A DNA stretch of 60,000 nucleotides from Takakia lepidozioides (lineage: Eukaryota; Streptophyta; Takakiopsida; Takakiales; Takakiaceae), in NCBI GenBank assembly GCA_030704615.1, contig CM060734.1, positions 5,334,001 to 5,394,000 on the forward strand, written 5' to 3'. The translations under genes were made by a program, and so were the position numbers. Under the pieces are notes generated by a model. The model was not told the DNA's origin and did not search any database. It saw nothing but the letters and a program-made list of their open reading frames with translations. The stretch's first letter is position 1. Each line of letters opens with the position of its first letter. This document shows positions 33,971 through 44,104 of this stretch, in pieces.

Positions 33971-35090
33971 GCTTTAAAGCATTCGTGTATAGGGGGTATG
34001 GGGATTGTAAAGTTCTTATGAAGTGCGGAGATGCTGGCATTGTGGATGCCACCTCGTGTACCAGCAGTGATGACAGTTAACGGGCCAGTGGACCATCCGC
34101 GTTGGCGGATAGCTAGGATAAGCGGAGCATTTTTTTGACGTTTTTCTAGGGTGGAGGTGCTAGGGTAGCGGGGTCATGGTAGTATGTGAGTTCAATGAAG
34201 TGTATGGTGAGGTTGGGAGATGGGGCATTGTGTGGCGTGGTGTATATGGGTAGACCTTGTACCAGTAGGATGTCCGGGGATAGTTGGGCAGGGTAGGTGG
34301 CGCCGACAGGTGCATGGAAGTAGTCATGTTGGTACAGTGTGATCCGGAGGTCTGCCTTAGTAGGTGCCGGCATTGATAAGTGAGAACCAACGAATTTCAA
34401 GGCGTTGTAGGAGAAGTTTATGGATGTGCCAGACAACATGATTATGTCGGGCAATACGGAGACCATGGATGACGAGGTGGGAGCATTGGCTAAGGAGGTG
34501 GGGCTATGTGTCACGGACCATGTGGGTGTGGGTGCAGAGTGAACAATTCGGGGAGGGGTAGAGGCATGGCTAGAAGGTGTGTTTGCGTTGGTGGCCCATG
34601 GATTGAGCATATCTAAATTTGAGGGTTTGTCGTATTTGTGCATCAGTAGCGACTTTGGTGTGCCAGAAGTGGTCGGACAATTTATGGTGTAGTATAGTGG
34701 ATTGCGTCCATTTCTGGATGTGTCTCTTGGTATGACTGGTAGAGGCGGAAGCTTGTTTGCTAGCCTCCCAAGTAAGTACGGTTAAAAGGTTGCGGATAGG
34801 TCGGGACTCAGGGGGCTCGGGAACGGGGTATATGAGCCAGAAGGGGTGGGTGTGTGTGATGTGGATGGGGTCTGTTGTGGGATCTACGGGGGGCCGGGTG
34901 GCCCCCTGTTGGGCTAGGAGGTCGGCTGCATCGTTGCCAGAGATACCAGTATGTGAGCGGACTTTGATAAGATAAATTGGTTGGTTGGAGCCACTGATAG
35001 TGTGAAGTCCTCTGCTGGGGTTTAGTTGAAACACGAGTACCCTCCAAATGGCATATCCTAATGTGGGGAGTCTTATGGCCATTCTAGCTT
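33971..35090 (-). pseudogene. LINE RNase H domain and C-terminal fragment
   Basis: The minus strand contains IYLIKVRSHTGISGNDAADL followed by LAQQGA, the last motif of an RNase H domain as found at the C terminus of some plant LINE pol proteins. Downstream, SDHFWHTKVATDAQIRQTLK and FRYAQSMGH are also LINE-tail-like. The frame continues with a stop or shift near 34600 into a Pro/Thr-rich region (34643-34146) and then reads SALHKNFTIPIPPIHECFKA before being cut by the LTR of copy 2. It is probably the same LINE family as 11890-13180, 16440-16744 and 40660-42920. Confidence 0.75.
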
Positions 35091-35130
35091 GCTGCTTCTG
35101 CTGGCTAAATGAACATTTGTATTACATTCT

Positions 35131-35238
35131 CAAGAAGACAAAATTGCAGTACTTGTTGGAATTGTGACGAATGATACAAGACTATATGAGGTGCCAGCAT
35201 TGAAGGTGGCTGCTCTCCGCTTCACTGAAGGTGGCTAA
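35131..35238 (+). pseudogene. RPL18: Ribosomal protein eL18 gene fragment
   Basis: The plus strand encodes [20 protein letters not shown], then [15 protein letters not shown], then a stop. This matches the central part of cytosolic ribosomal protein eL18 (consensus [27 protein letters not shown]). Only about 35 residues remain; no flanking eL18 sequence is visible on either side. It may be a single captured exon or the remains of a pseudogene. It lies about 300 bp from a PPR fragment. Confidence 0.8.
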
Positions 35239-35534
35239 ACTTATATTAGCGACAACTATGGAAGGCAAAAGCTTGTGAGTGGCATGGTAAGCCCCTAACC
35301 TGTTCCTAAGCACTTAGCAATAGATCGCGTAGCCCAAAAACCACTTGAAGTATCTGTGTAGGAAGGGGCTATTAAATTTTCAACATGGCTGAAGCCAACA
35401 TCACTGGTACTTCAGCACGACAGCACCATCAAGATACCTTCCTCTCTTTTTTGTGAGAAGATGTGACCGTAGCCATTGTTCTGCTATCTCTCATTTGTTC
35501 ATATAGTGCAAGGGCAGCAGGTCACTTGCCAACA

Positions 35535-35666
35535 TTGTTGTTTGTTATGGTGACTTTGTCAAAGCTAAAATTGTATCAAATGATGTGGGAAAGGGTGCAA
35601 CCCAACCACATCATGCTCATTTGTATTTGCAATGTATGTGTGGGCTTGGTAGTTCTGGAAAAGTAG
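35535..35666 (+). pseudogene. Pentatricopeptide repeat (PPR) fragment
   Basis: The plus strand encodes LKLYQMMWERVQPNHIMLIC, then ICNVCVGLVVLEK. It follows the PLS-type plant PPR pattern (A-LF-QM---GV-PN-VTFI-VLNAC--L-ALE-G). Only one repeat is readable before a stop. PPR proteins bind organellar RNA; this piece is not functional. Confidence 0.65.
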
Positions 35667-36174
35667 GGAGAAAAGGTACAGAAGTCCATGGTGACATCAT
35701 GAAGCTGAAAATTGGTATATCTTAGGCATGGGTCAACGTTGAAACATAGAACAATGTGGGCTAGAGTTCTTAAGCTCACTCACAATGGTGGGACCTTAGC
35801 CTTGACGAGGTGAGCTTTCTTAAGCCTTCTCTGAGGAAAGCGTGAGGAAGGTTGGCACTGTGAAGTGAATTTGTTGGTATGTTGAGATTGGGTTTCAATC
35901 TCGAGCTTCAGCATTGAGAGGGCTCTTGTCATGGCAAGAGCAGGGCTGGAACATGAGCTAAGAGGTGCGGCAAGGCCATGGAATGTGCACCTAGGGTTTC
36001 AGAGCAGAAGAGATCTTGCACCACAAGAGGAGTGTCTTGTGGCTGGAAATGTAAGCCTTAGGGTTTCAGGAGCTTGGCAAAGGCTGTGGAGTGCTTAGTC
36101 TTGTCTTAGAGAGCATCAAGGAGCCAAGGAGCCAAGATACGTGGCTGATACCTTTTGTGTGAAGGGGTCAGCTT

Positions 36175-36540
36175 GTGAAGTTGCTTCCTATTGCTGATCC
36201 AACCCTTGGAGAGGGGTTTCTCCAAGAACTTAAACTGCATTGGTCACGTGTAAAGGCAGGATCAGAGGAAATGACCCAAGAGAAAATGGTGAACATTGCT
36301 ACCGCCCGGGTGGATCCTGAAGAAAAGGTGGAATGGCTACATATATGGAATGGAGACCAAACACTTCACTCTTGTGTTGCTCCCTTGCTTTCAATCCAGC
36401 CTGTCTCATTGTATCTTCAAGGCCCTCTTGACTCTTTGGCCCCTCAACAAGTTTGTAAGCTTCCCCCGCCATGCGTTGGGCCTCAACAATATCATGCTGC
36501 CAAAAGAACCAAAATAGTTCATAACATGAACCAGAGGTGA
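36175..36540 (+). CDS. Unrecognised ORF, paralogous to the 1310-1457 exon
   Basis: A 121-codon frame beginning KLLPIADPTLGEGFLQELKL. Its first 50 residues align with the minus-strand piece at 1310-1457 (QVAIADPGLGAEFLAEIGL), including the trailing VDPEEKV/VDSAAKV. The rest (VEWLHIWNGDQTLH, then a Pro/Gln/Leu-rich tail) may run past a splice site. WNGDQTLHS vaguely recalls the VWDGNHRLQAW motif of the neighbouring minus-strand gene. Function unknown. Confidence 0.45.
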   Translation: MKLLPIADPTLGEGFLQELKLHWSRVKAGSEEMTQEKMVNIATARVDPEEKVEWLHIWNGDQTLHSCVAPLLSIQPVSLYLQGPLDSLAPQQVCKLPPPCVGPQQYHAAKRTKIVHNMNQR

Positions 36541-37511
36541 ATCTTGTCTATGGATGCAAAGAATGAAACTTGGTTAAGACATGATATTACCTTGCACAAA
36601 ATCTCTATCATTGCATGGACTGTCAGGTTATACCAAGTCTTTCCTGCTTTCTTGATGCATTCGTCGTATTGCTCTTTCCTCAATACATTCTTCCATTCAG
36701 AGACAGGTGTAAGGCCAATCATATTGACCTTGCAAACCAAGTGCACAAATTTGGATGTAACATGTGCCCTCTCTGTTGCCCTGCACATATAAAATATGAT
36801 CATTAGAAAGAAGATGTGTATATGTACATCCATTGAGCAAGAACATGACAACATTGAACATGAAAGTAAATGAAGAATAGAAAGGAAACTCACACATTCA
36901 CTCCATCCATGATGGACCTGAGGGAACCACGATTTTCAATGTCCGCATTGAGCACCCCTTGTCACACAGACATGTCTTGACAAGTTGGCCCCATGAACTT
37001 CATTGATATAGGGATACCATGCTTGAAGCCTATGATTCCCATCCCAGACATGAAACATCTTCCCCCGAAGATGATGCAACTTTGGGTTGGACTCAAGATA
37101 CTTCTCAAACTCATCATTGACTGTTTTCCAATGACTATCCCATGTAGAGATGATATCAGGACCTACATCTATAGTAGATCCATCAATCCCCTCAACAGAA
37201 ACATAGAACACGGTTGCTCCTGGATGGTATCTAGAATAGAAGTCTCCTCTAAGCTTTAGGATGTCGTTGGCAAGGGCGGGCCTAACAACCTGCATAGAAA
37301 TCATGCGACACAATGGAATGTCCATAACTCCATCCTCAACGAGGAGGGACCTGAAAGTTACATTCAGATCTTGTTTCTTTTCCAGAATAATTGCCTGTTT
37401 GGCATCTAGAGAAAGAGGATCACTAGATGTTGTATCTTCTTCATACTCATCTGCCCCCCAATTCCCTGCATCAATGTCATCAATAATGGTCGCAAGCGTC
37501 CCGGCCTCCAC
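36519..37511 (-). CDS. Unrecognised two-exon gene with VWDGNHRLQAW motif
   Basis: Exon-like frame 37511-36936 starts MEAGTLATIIDDIDAGNWGA, has an acidic stretch, then IPLCRMISMQVVRPALANDI, YHPGATVFYVSV and KMFHVWDGNHRLQAWYPYIN. DGNHR is reminiscent of the DG-x-HR turn of ParB/Srx-fold proteins, but this is only a resemblance. A second exon-like stretch follows (about 36784-36592) after a good acceptor (tatatgtgcag): ATERAHVTSKFVHLVCKVNM, TPVSEWKNVLRKEQYDECIK, ending at cttgtgcaag|gtaata-type donor. It looks like a real intron-containing gene or a recent copy of one. The donor of the first exon is uncertain. Confidence 0.5.
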
Positions 37512-37662
37512 AGTTTCAGTTGTAGTAGTAATTTCCTAATTCCATAGACCAAAATAGTTCAAGATGTCAGTGTATGAGAAGAGCACATGTGTGAATGTAT
37601 AATATGTAAAAAGAGCAGTTCAGTGTCATGGTTGCATGAAGAAAACAAATGAATTTGGATAG

Positions 37663-37905
37663 TCAACTAATTCCATGAATATCTTTGTCTTTCAAAAAGC
37701 TTACAACTTGGAACAGAATACAGGCCTGAGCATCCCGACAGACGACCTCCGACCACCTACGCCGGCGCATATGACACATATGTGCAACCAACTCAAAATT
37801 TGACAAGATTTGAGGCCCTTGACGAAATTTTTGCTCAAGGAGCTCCAAGCATATGCGCCAGTGCATACCATGGAAGGGAGGTTGTAGCCAAACATACAGG
37901 AGCAC
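37663..37905 (-). CDS. Exon-like ORF upstream of the 37511 gene
   Basis: An 80-codon minus-strand frame with VWLQPPFHGMHWRICLELLE and LSNFELVAHMCHMRRRRWSE followed by VVCRDAQACILFQVVSFLKD. It could be an upstream exon of the 36519-37511 gene. It overlaps one of the gccggcgc-type palindromic motifs near 37764. Not recognised. Confidence 0.3.
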   Translation of the reverse strand: MLLYVWLQPPFHGMHWRICLELLEQKFRQGPQILSNFELVAHMCHMRRRRWSEVVCRDAQACILFQVVSFLKDKDIHGIS

Positions 37906-37934
37906 CTTGAAAGATCAAACTAGGCCTATGGAAG

Positions 37935-38200
37935 CATGAGGAGTTGTGGAGGTGGCAACGTAGAAGCTTTGAGATACTTGAATATTGTGATCAACCAAAA
38001 TAGGGAAGGTTCCCCAAGCGTCTGCGCCGACGGAGGTGGCAGCCTCGACACTTTGGAGCTTACGTAACACAAGGAATATACAACAAAAAACCAAGCTCCA
38101 AGCATCTCCGCCGGCGGAGATGCTTGCATGAGGTTCCTGAAACCTAGGAGCTAAGCAAAAAAAGATTGTGCTCAATAGGTATGCGCCGGCGGATATGGCA
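37935..38200. repeat. Dispersed gccggcg palindromic motifs
   Basis: The motifs gcgtctgcgccgacggaggt, gcatctccgccggcggagat and tatgcgccggcggatatgg recur about every 70 bp, with a related tacgccggcgcatatg at 37761. One of them, 38099-38126, is a perfect 28-bp palindrome (centre gccggc). Purpose unknown. Confidence 0.6.
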
Positions 38201-38448
38201 GCCCAGCCCGCTCAGAGCATCAACAACTTATGAGAATGCGGAGAAACAAAAGAGATGGAAGGGGGGGAGAACTTCCTGAAATATGTGAGCAGCCCTGCTG
38301 CACGGGTCTGCGTTGACAGAATACCTTGCTGATTTCCTCACAGCCGCCATAGCTCGGTGCAAAGAAACCTAGAGTCCAAGAGACACAAACCCTAGCTTGG
38401 CGTGGCTAAACCCCTTGGATAAATGGCTAAATTGTCATGAGTGACCAT

Positions 38449-38960
38449 GGATGGGGCTGTGGCGGGCTGTGACAGGCTGTGCCCTATGGCCTGTGGGGCT
38501 GTGATAGGCTGTGGCGGGCTGTGACGGGCTGTGACAGGCTGTGAGGGGCTTTGACAGGCTGTGGTGGGCTGTGACAGGCTGTGCCCTATGGCCTGTCGGG
38601 CTGTGACGGGCTGTGACAGGCTGTGACAGGCTATGGCCTTTGGGGCTGTGACCCCTGTGACCTGTGTAGGGCTGTGACAGGCTGTGCCTGTGGCCTTTGG
38701 GGCTGTGACCCCTGTGACCTGTGTAGGGCTATGACAGGCTGTGCCTGTGGCCTTTGGGGCTGTGACCGGCTGTGACCGGCTGTGAGGGACTGTGACAGGC
38801 TGTGACCTGTGGCCTTGGGGGCTGTGACAGACTGTGAGGGGATGTGACAGGCTGTGACCTGTGGCCTGTGGCCTGTGGCCTGTGTGGGGTTGTGACGGTT
38901 GTGACCAGTGATCTGTGTGGGCCTGTGCTGGTCTGTGGTGGCCCGTGTTGACATGTGGAC
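38449..38960. repeat. ggctgtgacag minisatellite
   Basis: Many copies of a 10- to 20-bp unit, ggctgtgac(a/g)ggctgtg, with interspersed ccctatggcctgtgg and cctttggggctgtgacc blocks forming longer local repeats of about 65 bp (38636-38760). The opposite strand gives an artefactual His/Ser/Gln/Pro frame. It lies upstream of the third gag copy, in the position of the leader arrays of copy 2. Confidence 0.8.
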
Positions 38961-39359
38961 GGCCTATGCTAACTCGTGGAGGCACTGGTGGACTGCCTGA
39001 GGACTAGCATGCGGTCTTGAAGGCCAAATTTTGAAACTCGTGGAAGGCGGTTTGAGGAGTATCTTCATGATATTTCCATGGTCATGCAAGTGAGGGAAGA
39101 GAGGAGAAAAAAAGTGTTGGGATGAGGGCATGTTGGGGTTAGGCATTGCTTTAGCTTCTCTTCCTCGTAGTTTTCCACTCTCTCATTAGGCCAAGACCTT
39201 TCCGTAGGTGGAGGCAAGAGTTAGTCCGGGTTTGGGTTGGGGTGTCCTTGCAGGAGCAACACCGTGGAATTGTTTTTGGTGTGGGGGAGTTGTCGTTCTG
39301 ATTTCTTGTGTTTGGATCCCCTTCATACCAGCATGCTTGACTGTGCGCCATGTTAGTTT

Positions 39360-40653
39360 TGTGTGGGCGCTTGTTTTTATAGGTGATTGGTCCGGATTTG
39401 ATCACCAGCCAGTCCTAGAGCATGCTGTCGATGGTGAGGCTGGGGTGATGACCAGTCAGACCATCATTGTTTCTCCTGTGGTGAGGTTGGAGGTGATGAC
39501 CAGCCAACCATAGGAGTGCTTGCGGTGGATGCAGGTGCAGGTGTAGGCTATGTTAGGAACCTAGTATTCCAAACCATAAGCCGCAACAGGTTCTCTACCC
39601 GGTTACCTTGTGGAGAGGGGGTTAGGGACATGTTCATGACCGGTTGAGTGATAGTTTGTCAACACGGAGGTACCACTAGTTGCTGGGGACAGTGCCGGTT
39701 CGAGCACTAGTGATACTAGTGGGTACACGAGACGAGGTGTGCGGTTTAGGCCACCTTCACCTCCTGTGTCTTCTACGGAAGGTTCTGATTCGGATTGTGA
39801 ATCAGGAGGACTCACACCGGCGGGCAAGTTGTTTCCTTGCCATTGTTGTGGGACACATGGAGGAGATGTATGGAGCTACCAAGGGGCCACGAAGGTACTC
39901 TGGGGCGGTGGGCACCATCGAGTTGGATGATTTTATCCAAGAGTTTGATAGTTGGTGTGATTTGCAGCAAATGCGCAATCCACAACTATTTACGCCTTTT
40001 ATGGCATGGAATGGGCTATTTCAGCACCTTGAGGGGCCGCCTATGGATGATTACCATGAGTTCAGGCGGGGGCATGAGGTTGAGATCGAGGAGTGGAGGA
40101 TGTATTGGTCACCCGACTATGTCTCCATCACTAGGGGCACTAGAGCCACGAGGGCATTGGCTACACATGCCGCTGCACCGGCAGCTTCAGCAAGCAGCAG
40201 TGGGACTGGTGGTACGTAGCTACGACGACGTCCACCCAAGCCACTACCACACCAGCACTAGTACCCGTGTCTGCCTTCAACCCTGTTGTGGAGTTCTTCG
40301 AAGAGTTGAGAGGGAACTACCAAGGGGTGAGGACAGAGAAGTTGCGGAGCTTGCAAGAGTTCCAACGGAAGCCTACTGAGAGCTTGAGGGAGGCTTTCAC
40401 TCGCATGAGGCGCTTAATAAATGTAAGTCAAGGGGTTACGGAAGCTCAGGCAGTCCAATTCTGGTATGGGATATTGGACAAGGAGCTGAGGAGAAGGGTG
40501 CGGGATGCAACTCTCCTACAAGCGACCCAACCCACCTTAGCAAATGTGTTTTTGCTGGCAGAGCGGATAGAACTCAACATGGTGGAGGAACGAGTGGTCA
40601 TGGTAGGATTTGCTAAGGAGACACCACGGGGTAGTGGTGCTCCTAGCCAGTAG
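39360..40653 (+). pseudogene. Third gag copy (plus orientation), truncated
   Basis: Homology to copy 2 starts in its leader near 39360 (gtgggcgcttgtttttatag) and continues through ggaacctagtattccaaacc into gag. The coding part reads MEEMYGATKGPRRYSGAVGT, LDDFIQEFDSWCDLQQMRNP and, after a frameshift near 40220, FNPVVEFFEELRGNYQGVRT, GVTEAQAVQFWYGILDKELR and LANVFLLAERIELNMVEERV, stopping at GAPSQ near 40653. It is cut off before the zinc knuckles, where a LINE fragment begins. It lacks the nonsense changes of copy 2 at three codons, so it helps reconstruct which changes occurred there. Confidence 0.85.
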
Positions 40654-41438
40654 CTCTATCTAGTGTTTGAGAATGAATTCACTAGGGGTTAGGAGCCGGT
40701 TACAGGTGGCTGTGGTGAGTTGGGTAAATCTGGTTATGTGTCTTTCTCTGAAGTAGGTGAGGATAGGCGTTTTCTGGCGGGGGTGTAAATTCTCGGTTTG
40801 GGAGAGATAAGGGCTGCTAAGCCAGGCCCGTTCAAAAAGGGCGATGGTATTAGGGTATCCAGGGAGGGGGGGATTGCTAGTTCGTGAGCGGCTCACGTGA
40901 GCGGAAAGATGCGTGAGCGGAAAGATGCTCACGTAATAGGGTGCATAGGCCTACAATTGCGGATGAGGAAGCCTCGGAAGACCTATTTCCGCGGGAATGA
41001 ATGTACATATCATGCGTACTTGGATGACTGCTGGATGAATGTTGGATGAATGATTCATGAATGGTTGAATGCGAGATGGCTGATGGATGGACATATGTTT
41101 CGCGATGCATGAACAATGGATGAGTGGATGGTTAAAGACTGGATGTATTATCGACCCATATAAAATGAATGAATGGAGTTGCAAATGTGGACGAAATGAT
41201 ATATATGGATGAAATGACTTATGGAGACAAGAACTGAAAGAGAGGCACACACCGGATAAAAATCAAACAACCCCCTCACATGCTCAGGTACTTCCCCGGA
41301 ATGAGGATATGGTAGATGTACCTGAACCATACATTCAGAAAACACAGATGCAGCAGGTGCTTGTTCACCCCCATTAAACCCCCATGTAATCAATGTCGCA
41401 CTGACGCAAGGTTGATCCCTGAACTTCCCAAAAGACTA

Positions 41439-42079
41439 GAAGACACGAAACACTAAGCAAGATGAAGATTTCTCTCCCGAAAGAGGCGATTGAAATCCAT
41501 AGCATAACCAACCTTGATTGTGTCCCATACAATTTCTCAAATCAAGGTTGCGTCAACGCAAGGTTGAATTGCATCCTGCAATTTATTTATTTATTTATTT
41601 TCCTGGAAAAATGATGCTTTCATTTCTCAAATCAAGGTTGCGTCAATGCAAGGTTGATTTGCATCCTACGATTTTTATTTTTATTTTTATTTTTATTTTT
41701 GTCATGGAAAAAAGATGCTTTCGTTTCTCAAATCAAGGTTGATTTGCATCCTGTGATTTTTTTTATTTTATATTTTTTTGGTTTTGGTGATGCAAATCAA
41801 CCTTGCGTTGATTTGAGAAATGAAATCATCCATTTTACCAAAAACAAAAACAAAAAAACAAAAAACATTTTTTTATTTTTTTTGAAGTCGCATGATGCAA
41901 ATCAACCTTGCGCTGACGCAACCTTGATGTGAGAAATGAAAGCATTTTTTTTGCACTGTTTTTTGCATTTTGTATGGGACACAATCAAGGTTACGTTAAC
42001 GCAACCTTGATTATGCTATGGATTTCAAACGCCTCTTTCGAGAGAGAAATCTTCGTCTTGCTTAGTGTTTCGTGTCTTC
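41439..42079. mobile_element. 641-bp palindromic (foldback/MITE-like) element
   Basis: The ends are inverted repeats: gaagacacgaaacactaagc at the left and its reverse complement at the right, matching about 95% over the first 70 bp and more loosely over some 200-300 bp. Both ends are bordered by TA. The inner part holds repeated tttctcaaatcaaggttg and aaggttgatttgcatcctg blocks, direct on the left and inverted on the right, separated by T-rich and A-rich runs. It is consistent with a Stowaway/mariner-type MITE (TA target), though TA itself is palindromic and could belong to the arms. No coding capacity. Confidence 0.7.
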
Positions 42080-42097
42080 TAATCATTCACGTCCACT

Positions 42098-42305
42098 CGG
42101 AAATCAACCTCGTGTTAACACCAGGTTGATTTCAAGTTCCCGGAAATGAACCTCTTGTTAACACAAGGTTGATTTCAACTCCTCGGAAATCAACCTCGTG
42201 CTGACACAAGTTGATTTCAAGTCCTCGGAAATGAACCTCTTGTTCACACAAGGTTGATTTCAACTCCTCGGAAATGAACCTCGTGTTGACACAAGGTTGA
42301 TTTCA
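42098..42305. repeat. 43-bp tandem repeat, five copies, each a palindrome
   Basis: Units starting cggaaat at 42098, 42141, 42184, 42226 and 42269 (spacing 42-43). Each unit is itself an inverted repeat, gaaatcaacct...aggttgatttc around a cgtgttaacac centre, so each can fold into a hairpin. The arm sequence resembles the aatcaaggttg/caaccttgatt motif of the neighbouring 641-bp palindrome. Confidence 0.9.
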
Positions 42306-42920
42306 TCCATCTTTTGTCATCCTGCATTCATCCTACATTCATCCATTCCACATAGCCATTCATCCTTAAGAATTTCGCCGCACATTCATCTCAAATTTTC
42401 TTGCATGGAACTCGGCGTCTTAGGTCCCAGGCATTGTATGTTATCCTCCATTCCACTCAACATTGCCCCCACGACAATAGGTCCTGCTTTTCCCACGACT
42501 ATAAGCTTCGCTTCCCTTATGTGTTCACGCTTAAGAAATCTGCTCACGCTTAACGAAGTCTGCTCACGTTTAGTGCGCTCACGTGCTAGCTTCCCTCCCG
42601 AGACGATGAAGAGGGGCCGAAACCGGGAGCGGGGAATGGAGGCATGCTTGTGGGTGGAGAGATAGGAGGGAGTAGAGTCCATTGTATTTCGAAGCAAGAA
42701 ATTTGAGAAGTCCTCTGTAGATAAGACGGAGCCTGCTTAGGTCGTTAAGGGCTTCTTGGAGTTGTGTACCAAGAGTGTGGGCATAGGAAATGATAAGTGG
42801 GCTGGAGCCTATGCCATAGCTGTCCGTCGGGAGCTGGGTGAGGGCATTTGGGATACTGGTGGGGAGGCCACATATACGTTTGGTGAGCCTTGGCCTTGCG
42901 GTTTGGGAGATCTCAATGCT

Positions 42921-42958
42921 ACAAAACAAAACAAAACAAAACAAAACAAACAAACAAA
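42921..42958 (+). repeat. (AAAAC)n microsatellite
   Basis: caaaacaaaacaaaacaaaa continues into caaacaaacaaac. It borders the truncated upstream end of the minus-strand LINE fragment. Confidence 0.9.
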
Positions 42959-42959
42959 C

Positions 42960-44104
42960 TACATTGCTTCATATATTGATCATGTTAATCTTATATAAGA
43001 ACATCTCCACGGTGAGCAGGGCCCGTCAAACGTTATATAGCCTGGTTACAGGGGTGACAGTATTTTTCACAAGGACGTTCGGTTGGCATTCCACGGTTGG
43101 GACGGTAGCAGACCCGGCACACACCCCAATCACAACTTGGTAGGAAGCGGTGTCACAATCTTGGAGCGTTGAAATGGCGATACAGAGGGCGCAATTGATG
43201 GCTAGGTTGGCTCACACGTGCAAATGTAATGTACAGTGGTTGGCGGGGTCCCTGTATGCTTGGCAAAAGTGCCGTACGGGAGACAAATTTACGGCGGGGC
43301 CTGCAGCAATTCTACCTAGCTGAGGCAACCATGGAGCAACCTGCGCGACTTTTTGGAACCCCGCCACGCCAGATTGTCGTTTTTGGGTAGGTACCGTGGC
43401 ACCGTGGAGATGCTCTAAGACATTGGATTTTATGTATACCTATATAAGAACTCTATAATTATTAATAATCATCTGAAAGGCCACAAATATATATATATAT
43501 ATATATAATACACATGATTTTATTTCAACTGATTATGTAATAACTATTATTATATTAATTTAATGCAAATTTGAATTATGTATGTTTTTTATAGCCTGCA
43601 TTAATAATATGTTAAATTATTTATTCACTTATAATCATATAATGTATTTTATTCAACAAATAGTGTTAAAACTTATTTCAATGTATATACATTGATAACA
43701 TATGCCATACTATGACATATTTGGCATTGTGAAGATGTATGTGATGGCACATCTATACATCCACCTTCGGTATGGCATTGCCCATGTCAGCATGACTCAC
43801 CATTGCATGCATCACAGGGGCATGCCAGCTATGGCACATAGGCAAAATGAAATAATAAAATAATTGAGGTGCAAATGGGCCACCGGTCTCAGCAAACGGG
43901 CTTGCAGATTGGCACAGGTGCAAGTGGGACACTATACTTCGCCAGTGTCAGGTGGAAAAACGGCTGATGTGCCCGCTGTATCTAACTTGCCCCTTCATTC
44001 TATTCGAATGTGTGTGGTCTTAATATTGCAACACTGATTTTGGTTCAGAAATTTCTGAACCAAAATTTCTCAAGGAGACCGGTGCTTGCCATTAAGCAGC
44101 TAGG
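42960..44104. other. No gene recognised; AT-rich, upstream of host gene
   Basis: AT-rich DNA with an (AT)n run at 43487-43507 and no coding signal. The right part directly precedes the first exon of the host gene and must hold its promoter and 5' UTR, but I see no clear TATA box at a sensible distance. Confidence 0.5.

Larger units (their letters stand above)
40883..42583. mobile_element. 1701-bp non-autonomous DNA transposon with 8-bp target duplication
   Basis: The element begins cgtgagcg (40883-40890) and ends cgctcacg (42576-42583), an 8-bp terminal inverted repeat. It is flanked by tgctagtt (40875-40882) and tgctagct (42584-42591), an 8-bp target-site duplication with one mismatch. cgtgagc-type motifs recur near both ends, as transposase-binding subterminal repeats do. 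8-bp duplications fit hAT (also P or Merlin) elements. It encodes no transposase. Inside are a 641-bp palindrome and a 43-bp palindromic satellite. It interrupts a LINE frame, which its removal restores. Confidence 0.75.
40660..42920 (-). pseudogene. LINE fragment split by a 1.7-kb insertion
   Basis: The minus strand reads SQTARPRLTKRICGLPTSIP, LSRLRLIYRGLLKF and on to LHRLGREAS (42584), is then interrupted by the 40883-42583 insertion, and resumes NPPLPGYPNTIALFERAWLS and TPILTYFRERHITRFTQLTT to a stop at 40660. Taking out the insertion plus one 8-bp target copy puts both halves in the same frame. The sequence is the region between RT and RNase H of a plant-type LINE. It is truncated at both ends: by the gag copy at 40653 and by an (AAAAC)n run near 42920. 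Confidence 0.75.

Noticed and set aside
38392-38985. 197-codon minus-strand ORF rich in His, Ser, Gln and Pro
   Set aside because: It is produced by the ggctgtgacag minisatellite read on the other strand.
42098-42305. CRISPR-like array
   Set aside because: The five 43-bp units are contiguous with no unique spacers, each unit is a palindrome, and the context is eukaryotic.
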